Assembly (NCBI RefSeq): GCF_036370855.1
Contig: NC_088098.1
Span: 34,165,981 to 34,229,980, forward strand
Direction of reading: 5' to 3'
Length of the DNA stretch: 64,000 nt
Source: Dromaius novaehollandiae
Taxonomy: Eukaryota > Chordata > Aves > Casuariiformes > Dromaiidae
Part shown: positions 50,001 to 62,000 of the stretch, one piece after another
Layout: the number at the start of each line of letters is the position of its first letter
Position numbering within the stretch: the stretch's first letter is position 1
Position numbers and translations under genes: made by a program
Notes under the pieces: model-generated
Database searches by the model: none
Told to the model about the DNA's origin: nothing
Seen by the model: the letters and a program-made list of their open reading frames with translations, nothing else

Positions 50001-53000
50001 ATTTCCCTCATTTTCACCTTCCAGGCAGAGGGACTTAAGGATTTGAGCCCATTGGCTCTACGGAGAGAAGAGTTAAGTGTTATTAAAAGAATGATTTAGT
50101 ATTACATGATTATGTTCTGTTAAGTCCTGCTAAAAAGTTTTCCTGAAATTCTCTGCTTCTAAGCACATTCTAGCTTTCTATTAAAATCTTTTATGGCTTT
50201 AGAAACCTGCCACGTAGGACAAAAGACGAAATTATTAGTTCCTCTTAACTGCCTCTGTTGTCATAGCAAATATTTGCTTTCCAAAGAGAATGAACAGTCC
50301 TCCCGGAGAAATGAGAGTTTTGTCACTGACTTCAATGGGAAGTGTGGGCTCTTACATGCCAAGCAGTTACTCGTTCAGCTGGAAACTTCTTTCAGTTGAC
50401 ATCAGCAGCTACATCAAATTTTTCTTGTGACATCTACCAATACTCACCTTCCTTTTTTTCCCTGAGACTGAACCACTGGGAGGTTACATTCAGCTCTCTC
50501 CTTGAAGGTTTCTTTTCTTTTTTCTTTCAGAATAAATTAGCAGCATAGGCCAGTAACATTCTGTGAGACTCATTTAGTGTATTTCATTTTTAATCTAAAG
50601 AATAATAATTAGAATAATAATTGTCTAAAACCTTTATTTGTTCAGTTCATGAATTAAACTTTCATGAATCATTTACATTAGGATTAAGCTAGATGTAGTC
50701 CCATTGTGTATTATTACTTTGTACTATACCTCAAGATAAAAGTTGCTATTGCACTGAGTCTCTGTGCACTTATAAGCTGCAATTACAAATGTTCCAACTC
50801 ATAACATGATAAAAAAGAAAGTCACTGCTTTGAAGAATTTACCGTAAAATCTAATCAAGGCAAAAATAAAGCATGTGGATTACAAAAATTGGAAGGATCA
50901 GGGTGGGGAAATCACATATAAGAATAAGGCCAAGTGAGCAAGCTAATCATGCTGCACACCAAACTATTGTTTGTGGGGAGTGGGAGATGAAGTGGCTTCA
51001 GGACAGATTTGAAGGCACTTAACAGAAATCGGCAGTGATGGGTTAACCAGAGATGCAGAAGAAGACAGGTCACAAAAACTGAACAACTGAAATTCAGTAA
51101 TTTTATGATTAATGTTATCACATGAGATGAGGAAGTGAAAGAAGACTGGGCACTGTTTTTTCTGGGAGGAGACTGCGATTTTGTTTATTTCTCCTCCACT
51201 AAATGCTGTAGTAGTACAGGGAGGGATTTAGAGAAGTGAAACCAGAGACAACAGTCAGAGTCTCATGATTGTCATACTTTTCATGAATATCTTTCTAGAC
51301 ATGAAAATGGTGTGGGAAGTACTTTCTTAAAATGTGGGAGGTCCTGCTATGCTTGTGTTTTGAGGGAAGGAGACTTAAGGAATGGGCAGGTTAAAAATAG
51401 GGGCATTGGGAAAGTAATATGTGAGTTCATGAGAGACTGAAGGTATTAGGGAAGATAAGTAGTAAATTTCTGTAATAATTGATTATATACCTCTTACTTT
51501 TATTTTCTTTTCGCTGCTCAATCATTCTTTTAGCTAAAGTATGTTAAGATTTCAGTAGTAGCTCCATAGTTCAATGGTAGTTTCCTAATGTAGATACTTA
51601 AGGTAGATCAAGAGAAGTTTTGTCTTCTGATCCTTCAGGAGAAAGGCAGTGTACTTTTTTGGTCATTCCAGCAGCTACAGTTTAACAGGGGGAGGCTAAA
51701 ATATGTTCAGTTCTTTGAGTGTTCCAGGTCACAAATAGGTAAGACAAATGATTTGTAAAAACAAGTGTGTTTTAGTTTTAGGAATACCTCCTGTAATTGA
51801 TGTGTGCAGTAACGTAGGAAGAAAAATAGCAATGGTCAAAATGGTAAAGATTCCTGTAGTCAGAAGCGGATTCTTATACAATGTGATTGTAAACAATCAG
51901 GAAGAAACCTGGAGCTGCTTGCTGAGTGAGAGAAGAAAGCCTTACTGTTACAAAAGATCAGAGTACTGCCTTTCAAAGTAGAGCATTTCCTGAGGAAACC
52001 CAACTGTTACATAGCCCAGTGTCACTTGGGAAATGGGATTTGGATCAGCAGATGTTCAATGGCCGTATTATCCAGATGGAGACTGCCTCAAGTTAGTCCA
52101 TTTTGGGCCGAGCCACGGCAGAGAAATCCTGTTCTGCTGCAAGCAGTGCTTCAGCTGAAAATCATGGTCATCTTTTCATAGTTAGGCAGGCTCAGGACAC
52201 TGTCTCCTCCTTTTCCTGGTGTACTAGGAGCAAAAGGAAAGTTGCCAGTGGTGAATCATGTAGATCGTGATTTTAGACCAGAAGTAGCTCTGTGTGCTGG
52301 AAGTTTTCCTGTATATACCTGATTTCTTCAGTGATGTTTCCAGACATTTTCATGTTACCAGGCTGAAACTGGTGGCATGGAGACTTCAAGTCCAAAACTT
52401 TAAGATGCTATATGCCAAAGACCATGAAAAAATCTGTGTCCACCTTTACACTTTTTTAGATTTTGTCATTGTTTTGAATTTGTTTGTTTTTTCATCTTAG
52501 TTACCTGGACAGAATCACTGTTCTCTTAATCAACAAAGAGCAATTTTAGAGCTCCTTTTCAAAATAGTTGTTAGTGTGATGCCTCTCTGTTCTGATGAAG
52601 TCCAGAGAAGAAATGCAATTTACTTCTCCAGCCTATATTTTTCTTTTTCTCAAGTCAGCTTGCTAGACTTAGATTTTAGACCAAAAGCTAATGGCAAAAT
52701 GGGTCTGAAGCCTCATCTTACAGACACAGGTATTTCATTTTTAAATGCCTAGGATAAAGCTTAGATGAATAATAGGTCATTCAGTAAATTTCCTCAAAAC
52801 AATGATTTCAGCCAGAGTGATTCTTGAACTATGATTTTTTCCAACTAAAGATCTATCCTAGTAGATCTTTGTAGAACTATTAGAGCTAGATTTCCTGCCA
52901 AAGAATGTATGCTCCTTTTTCTTTAAGGATATTTTTAGGAAGGAAAAATTAACTTGTGTATAGCTCTAAGATACCCAAGCCACGTTAAGAGAATGTGGAT

Positions 53001-56000
53001 TACTTTAATTTCTTCCAGATTTATTGCAAAGTTGTGAGTCTTTTTAAACCTATAAACTTCTAATCCACAGGATGAGGATAATAATACTTATTTTCCCCTT
53101 GAAGGTGCTGTAAAGTTAAATGAATATTTGCAAAATATATTGATATCTTTGAATGGAAGTTACTGTTAGTGCAAAGAATTGATTCATTTTAACTAGCTAA
53201 CCAGTGGTTTATTATTCGTCTTTGCTTCCTCACCTCCATCTTTCGTTGGTTTTGTTGTCAGGTCAGACAAGGGTTCTCAGAAAAACTGGTAGGAATAAGA
53301 TTAATTTTTATTCTGAGAGGTCTGAAGAAGGGCCTTGAAAGTTCAAAAGCTTTTCTAATTGGATCAGGCCAGTGTATCCTTTAATCAAGCTGTGACACAA
53401 TGGCTTTATAATATATGCAGCTAAACTGACCAACTCGTAGGCATATATGTGCAAAAGAATAGCCCAGTCTTGTTTTTTGCGTGTCTATGAGAGATGTTAC
53501 AAGATTAATTTGACAAGAGACACTTACTGCACTGAATACTATGTGATGACACAAGTTTTTAAAGCTCAAGCTCATTCTCAGTATTTCTGAGGTGATAGAT
53601 TTCTCTTCTGGCCAGCCTTACACTTCATTGGGATAGAAGTCAAACAAATATTTTCCTTCATGGGAGAGAATGTTTACTGACTGACCTAAAGTGTGTCCAA
53701 CAGCCATTCACAAAGGCATATTACGCATTCTTCTCTTCCTTTAGGTGACTCTCTGTGGGTGATTTTATGTTTTCAGAAACTTAAAGAAAAGCAAAAAAAT
53801 GCTTGTATCTCTAAAGATAAAGACAATTTTGAAATAGTGTTCATAGGTATGCAGGATATGAGAGAATTTTTCTGCATTCTGCATTGTGTGAGCACAATTC
53901 TACTGAATACAATTATATATATATATACATATTAATTTTCTCCACTGGAGTGTTTCCTGGCCAAACAAAATTTTCCTATTTGGCAAAAAGACAATTCAGC
54001 CAGTGAATTCAGCTTACTGGTGCCTCGTGAAGAATGTGTGTTGACGCAATCAAAAAATCTTTATGCTGCTTTTTTTGAACTGATGGGAAAGCTCCCTTGT
54101 GTTAGTAGGAGGCCGGATTTATCAGTTCTCAAGTTGTAGAAGTGAAAGGAGCAGAATGAAGAACCTGTCTGTATGTGCATGAATCCTTTGTCGTGGGCAG
54201 TCAGGCCAGTAAATTGTGCTCAGTCCATTCTTTTATTGCAGCAGTATTTCTAATGTGATGTGCGTGACTTTATTATTTGAGAGTGTGTGTGTGGGGATTG
54301 AAATGAACTTAAGCTTACTAATAGAAGTGCATATTTTATGAGTGCAGAAAGTTCAATTTTGTTTGGGAAATGTATAATCATATGTAAAAATAAAACAAAA
54401 GCCCAACATGTACTTTGATGTAGGCAAATAGAGTGTTGTGAAACTGCAGACGAGTTTTACAGTACCATGGGCAAGCTGACGCAGGAGATGCTGGAAGACA
54501 GTCTGATTGACAGCAATGAACTCATGCAGGTGAGTAAATGTGATATAATTATTGTTTGTGTGTTCTGTGCATTCTTTGGATACTGATTTCTAAAGAATTA
54601 CACTTTTTATTCAGGAACTGCAGAAACCTAAACTCTCCCAAGAATAAAAAATAAGGTAACTGGGTTAAACTAACATGTCAGTGGAACAAATGGATGGCCT
54701 GCAATTAGAGCTAAAATCTTACCTTATACATTAAGTATAGAAAACTACTAAGGCTCTGTTTGATAAAAATTGGATGCCATTCTGACAGCTGAAAGTTTGT
54801 TGTGGTATAATGCCCAACTGGCGTTACTTAAATTATGACTAGTAAAAGATTCTACATCTTATTTTTAGAGTGTTCTTTTGTTTTGTTTTGCTTTTTTTTT
54901 TTTTGCCAGTTATTCATTACAGGGTGTCCTTTTCATTCTGCAGATGCTGTGGGAGACTAGAGTTTATCAACTGAAAAGGGAAAAAAAACTCATGAATAAA
55001 AAAAAAAAGGCATGAACAGTCGTCAGTGGACTATAAACAAAGACATTTGTAGATAATTGCGCTCACTGGATTCTTAAAACTTACGTCATTGTATAAGAAC
55101 AAAGATTACATTGTTCTGGGAAAAAGGGCTTTTAGTGTTGCAGATACAATTTTATTGATTTGCACATGCATGTTTTTCTAATATCCATGAGGTGTTGTCT
55201 ATTTACGTGATTGGTGAAGAGTTCATGATACACTCCTAGAACTCTGCTTTTGATGAGTTAGAGTGTGATGATTAAGTGGCGCAAATATGGGAGCAAATAG
55301 TTCACCTGAAATTTTTAACCTGCCTTAGTCTCAGAATATGAAGTTGGATGTGTCTTTTATAATAGCTGGCAGGTGACTTTTGTCACTGTACATAGTGTGC
55401 CCATTACTGGAAGCAATATGTGTTGGCTGTCTGGGATAATACAGTTCCATAGACCAGTGAAGTACTGCCCTGAAGTAAAAGATCACTTTCAGAATATATA
55501 TATTTTTGGTTTTGTCTAATGAGAGAGCTCTAGGGATAGGAGAGGTCAGCAATGAGGCTTTGTTTTGCTTCGAAAATGGAAATGCAGCTGGTCAGAGGTA
55601 CCCACGTGGTTTTTAGTTGGATGTTATGGATCCTCACAAGACAGTTCAGATATTGAAGTGTGAGGAAGGCAGCACAAACTGATGCCTTCTCATATGCATT
55701 ATGTTTCAGTTCCTGGCCTCAAGTACAGTACAAAAGGAAGATGTGGCGGCATTTGTCACAAAAAATAATGCTGGGAAAGCTGGGGTGTGCTTAAATGACT
55801 CAGTGTTGGCTTTCTTTCTTTCTTGTTGTGTATAATGGAAGATAAATCATAGGTAGCTTACAGACTGCAGGGATGGAAGGATTCTTTCTTAACTGTTGCA
55901 ATCATTATAATATGAATATACCAAATTAGCAGTCTCTTTGTGCTTCAGCAAAAAATGAGAAGCACTTAGTGGAAAGTATATGCATATTCATATTGTAGGT

Positions 56001-59000
56001 GTATGCCGTGTGATGCTTACAGGAGCGTTAGGGTAGGATATCATTGCCACTGGTATGGAGGTAGTATAGTAGATATAAAGTTTTTTTGCAAAGTAGGAGT
56101 GTGTCTCTTTTCTGTGTGTCTGCTCAGTCAAAGAAACCATCCAATAGTTGAGATAGCATGCAGGTAAAGGCAGGCATCAGCAGTGTAGCCATGTCCATCT
56201 GAGCTGCTCGCTGTAGGCTCCCTTCCCCCTCAGTGGAGAGAATTAGGCAAGGTAGGTGTTTGGCGTGAGGGGAGATGAATCTCACCCCTTGTGCTGGGCT
56301 GCGTTTGAACTATTCACTCTCTGTATTGGAGAAGAAAATAGAGAAACATGAACCAGTGCATTAATGAAAGGATCCAGACTGCTTGAAAGCATCGTCTTTA
56401 TATATTGTTTTAAGCTTTTCCAGAGGAGTCAGCCAGAGATTAATGTTTAGGCTGCTTTGTTTTCAAAAAAAATTTTTTTTTCAAATCAAAGCAGTATGCT
56501 CGTGCCTGGTTACTTTTTTTCCAACTGTCGGAAAGGGTTAATATCCTAGTTTGCCTTTCCCACACATATCAGTGAAGTCTGTTAGTGGCAGTCATCTCAT
56601 TTTTTTTCTTTAAACTTGCATGACAGTGACATTTACACCTGAGCTACATGTGTCCTCACTTAAGACAGTGAATAGTTACAGGCACTTCTAGGCCACCAGG
56701 AAACAAACTGTGCTCTAAAAGGCCTGTTTATTTAGTTAGGAGTTACAGGGGGCATGGCTGATGCCTCAGGAGCAAGTGTTGACAGGACCAATGTCTAACC
56801 TGGATCAGAGGAACTCTTGCCCTCGTTCTCTTCGCTAGCATGTATACTTGGTACAAGTTCATCATTTAAAGACTCTTCTCGTCCATATAGTTGGTGCATG
56901 TACCTAGGACTGAGGGCTTAAAGCTTCTGCAAATTTGGCCCTTAAATGGAAAGGGTTCTTTTTAGTTATGCTGGGGAGAGCATGGAAGGATTGGAGGAGC
57001 AAGCAAGGCTACAGCTTCACCCCTTTTTCAGATTAAATAATTAAGTTAAATAAGGGTAAGTGCTGTGCACTTCAGATGCTAGACCAGGTATATATTCAGG
57101 ACTAGAAGCTAAACAAGTACGGTATTTGGTAAGGTCATTTTATTGGCCTATTAATAAGCCCCTTTAGTTCTAACACGGAGACAGAAGGCTGTACGCCAGG
57201 TGTGTGCAGATACTCTCAACACTATGTGCTAGTTTATGAGTAGTGCACACTTTCATGCCTTTGCAGAAAGTGAGCATTTTTATAAGCAACTAAATTAATT
57301 CAGTTTGTACACTTAAAAAACATTCCAGTATGAAGGAGATGAGAAGAAAACAGGAAAAGGAGAGGAATCCCTGTGTGCTTACTGTGGTGGAGGGGAGTAG
57401 GCATTAATCCCTCTGTTATCGTAACATTTTTAGACTATCTCATATAGACACCATTATTCTGATTTGAGTGTATTCACCATTAACTTTTTTGGAGGGGAGG
57501 GGGGATTGTTTTGTTTGTTTTCTGTTTTGCTTTTCCTAGTGAAAAGAGAGATATAAAAGCCTTCAACCAACTCTTGAGTGAGGCGTTTGTGAGCCATCTG
57601 GAAAAGCAAAATTGCTTACCTTCTTTTGGAAGCCATAGCCCATCATCTTGGTATTTTTCTGGGAGTGTAGATGGCTTTGCATTTTCAGAGTAGGGCATAA
57701 GATTGACAAAAAGCTATTTATTTAAGGTCAGAAGAGAGTTAATTTCTTTTTAATGTTTCCAGAATCTGTCCCTTATGGCCATAAATAAGCTAATGAGTTT
57801 GGCTGTATCAGGCTTATTGTTCGTAGGCAAATCCCACTAGCACAGTTTCACCAAAATTAACCAAGTGGTATCCAAAGCCACATGCAAACTAGGAACAAGA
57901 TTCTTAGACTCTGAAACATTGCTGAAAGGAGGAAATCACAGGTGTCGATTATCATAAGTTTTGAATTTTCAGTGGAACTTGCACCAGGATAAAATTTTTG
58001 TTGTAGATCTTTTAGCCAGATGGCAAGTACAGGCCTTTAGCTTAATCCGATAACAAGTAATTAAGTTAAAAGTGTGTACACCAAATGGAAGAAATTGCAC
58101 AGGATCTGGAAAAGACACAGATTGGAGACATGCAAAAGCTGAAAGCATAATCTAAAACAGTAGGTGCAAGGAGTAAAGGGAGGACTCCAGGTTGACTGTT
58201 TCACATAAAGGGTAACTAACATATGGAACAAGTTACCTGAAAAGGCTGTTGACATAAAGAGTAGAAATAAATTCCAGACACACCTCTGCTCCATGAAGGG
58301 GGAAATATGAGAGACATATGGTGAAAAAACAGGAAAGTGTGATGGAGATCAAAGAAACACGCAGACATGTTGGGCCGGAGGTAGGTCTTTCTCCAGATCA
58401 TAAAATTCCTTGGTCTGGTAGACTGCCGGGATATCACTGTTCAGGCCCCAGAGAATATTTGTCTTTCATGGTAGCGCTGTAGTTTCATGGAGTGGCAAAG
58501 CTTCAGTGCGTGCTCTGGGTTTTTGAAGGCGTCCTCCTTACCTCAGAGCCTGCGCATACCTCAAAGTATGAAAGCTTTTTCATGCAGAAACCTATTCAAC
58601 TGCACTATTGCCCTGTGCCTGATCCAGCCAGGAATGTCGTTCCTGCTCCAATTGCCTGCATCATTGCAACTGAGAAGCATTTCTTTCCTCCTCCTGTCAG
58701 GGAGGGCCCAGCTCTGACTCCGTTTTTGTGACTTTCTTAGTGTGTTTAGCCCAGACAAGGCACTGCTCATGAATAGATTATGTAGACATTGTTCAGAATT
58801 TCCTTTCATCTTAATTGTTCAGAATTTCCTTTCATCTTAATTGACCATTTGCCTTCAAATGAAAACGTCACTGGCTTTATAGCACAAGAAAAACATGCAA
58901 GCCAAGATTTCCTGTCACAGCTAATGAGAAATTTTTAAGTTGCTGTCTTTAAGAAGACATTTAATTTTAAAAATAGGGGAAAAGCTGTGATTTTCAAAGA

Positions 59001-62000
59001 AGCTCCAAGAAGCTGTTTCAGCTATTTTTTTTCCTTTTGGCATCAAGACTCCAAATGAATTGTGTGTCAAATATTTGAAGGTCCTGAATAGTTGTGTGAA
59101 AACAGGAAAAAAAAAAAAAGTCTAGTAAATTTGTAGGAACAAATCAGCAGTGGTATTGCAATGAATATGATGTGTCTTTATGCCAGGTCAGCTAGTGATG
59201 CACATTGCATTGTTACAAAATGACTTAAAGGAAAAATAATGCTAAAGTAAATGCATATACAACTATTTGTCTTCTTTGTTACTGGATGCTGGAATAAATA
59301 AAATGTATTAAAGTTTTTTTAATAGTCTTGTTTTATGTTCTAAGGAATGCTGTGTTGAATTCAGAATATTGCAGAGTGGTTTCTTTGTTTGTCATAGAAT
59401 AAGTCTTTTATTATTATTCTTTTAACTATGAGAGGAGAAAAGTTAGCTGGATAATGTAAAGTCCTTCTGTCTGACTAACTTTTGTGCTGAGGAAGTGATT
59501 TCCATCACATGAACTCTTGGGGCTCAGCTGGCATAATGCTATTGGTTTTAATGGATCAGTAACAGTCTACATCAAGTGAGGATCTGCTCTGTACTATTTA
59601 TGATAGTGTCAGTATCTTGTTGAATGCTTGGGCAGAAAAGTAGGTCTCCTGGAAGATCCCAGAAAACTCAATAATGCATTCATATAAGTGAAATTGTAAT
59701 TAGGGGAGGAGGGTTTACAAAGTGCTGGCAAGTAGTGGATTGAAAATGATTAAGAAATAAGTACAGTAGTTGAAAAAGACCTTACATTCTTATGTTATGG
59801 AAAGCGAACAACCTTGTAGAGATCCTTATTTCCATAAACAACGTATTTTTCCAATTATCCTCTTTCCACCTGAGGTCTTTCTCAGACTTAAAGGCTATTT
59901 CACAGGCACATGTTCCTGTGCTACCTCTCATGTTATTATGTATTTTTTACTCTGAGCCAAATCTTTTTCTAGTAAGTCATTCTTTATTTTTCCTACAGGA
60001 AATATTGATTGCATCATAAAACTAAGCCATTTACATTTTCTTATGGCACATGAGAATGTGCAGCCTTTAGTCCCATAAGACTATGCAAATCTGTACAAGG
60101 AGAATTTTTTTGTGGGTCTGTGGCTTAAAAGGACAATTTTAAAAGCTGCATTTTTTTTTCCCTAGACTGTTTATGCCATGGCTCAGTTTCCCTTTCCACA
60201 GCTGGCAGAATTACGGGAGAAATACACATACAACATTACTCCTTTCCCTGCTGCAGTAAAATCAACTTCACTTTCAGGGTAAGTTTGAACTGCACTGCTT
60301 ATGGCATATAGGGTCACTATTTATCTTAGGTAGATAATGGCAGATGACATCTTCCCTTATACTCACTTGAAGAAGCTGAAGATGTTTGCTAGTGTTCATA
60401 TTTAAGAATGTCTTTCTTTCCTATTTCCCTTATGTTCTCGTTTGATAGGAGGCTTGGCAGAACCAGAGACAGCGATGAGGAGAATGACCCAGATGATGAA
60501 GACTCTATGGCCAATGCAATTGGCTGTCTTGGACCATTAAGTGGGTTTTTGGTACCAGAGCTCCAGAAGTACCAAAAACAGATCAAAGGTAAAGGTGCTT
60601 GAGTTGATTTTGAAAAATCTAGTTAAATCTGCATAACCTTGCAGAAATCATCTGTAGCTTCAACTGTGAAAGCTGCTATGAAAATTGTATTCTAAATTCA
60701 CATAGAGATTACAGCAGATGTCAAATGGTTTGCTCTGCAGTCTATGAAGATGCCTTCTAAGCTAAGCTTGAAGGCTATATATGTTCAGTAAATGGGATAA
60801 ATACTTGCCACACAATCCCAGTGTTCCCCAGTCACAAAAAAGAAGCAAGCATATAAAAAAACCCTGTCTTGTTGCTAATTTCAAAGAGAGCTATTAGGTA
60901 GTCAGCATCTTCTGAAGAGTGCAAGTATAATAAATATTCTTGACTTTTATTAACATACGCTTGAATACAGTTGGAACCTGTCAGTGGTGAAACAGCAACT
61001 GAATTCTGCAGGTCACTTCACCTCCTTTTTGGCCAAACGTTCAGAATGTTGTGTATTATGGCTGTGTCAAATTTCATTTTTAAAAAAATTGTGTATGCTT
61101 TAGGGTGTTCTGACAAAATGTTACCATTTTTTTCACATCCCTCCACACTGAAAGAAAGTTTCTGACAGAATTGTACATTCAGCTGTGCAAGCTCTATAAG
61201 CAAAGTAAAATTCTGATACATTTGAGAAAAGTAGATTGTTAACTCGCATCAGTGTCTGTGAAACAGTGGCTTTGGAGACTGATTTTATGATACCCTGGGG
61301 GAGGATTCTTACAAAACAGCTTCTCTCACAGGTGCAGCGCTTTTAGGTTTCATCTCTTACGTTTCTGAGGAGGAGGCAGAGAAGGGCTTACAAGAAAAGA
61401 TAGATTTAGATCCCTCTCACAAGTAGCTGGTAATATTGCTTGTTTTCAGTGATGTTCAGGGTAAGGGCAACATTGTTCATTGGATCTTCAGAGGACTGCC
61501 TGCAAACAGAATGGCTGGAGTTAGAAAAAGGCAGACTGATGTCAGTAGTCACTGTTGCCTGGTTACACATCACCATTCTTGTGGCTTGGTTTTGCTGAGA
61601 CCTATATGCTGTAATTCTCCTCTTGATGTTGTGGTGTTTTGTTTTTCTCTTCCTGAGGGACTCTACGTCTCTACCTGCTACTTCAAGCTAGCCCTTAGAG
61701 CCTCAAGCTGCTATTGCAAACTAAGCCAAAGACAAACAAACATTCCTTGAGAAAGAATTACCCCTTGACCCTGGAGTACCAGTTTGGTGGTGCACTAAAA
61801 ACAGCTCTGAAAATAAATTGCACTGCTTCTGTTGTTCAGCAGCTGTTGGATGAGAGAAGCCTCCTCCTCAGCTGCTCTGCACTCATTGCTTCTGTTGCTA
61901 CTGGCAGCTTTGTCCCTGTGGGGCCATTACTGCTGCTTCTTGCTTCTCGCTCAGTATCACTAGATCAATTTTTAATCCCATGCCTGCTTGACTGTAATGT

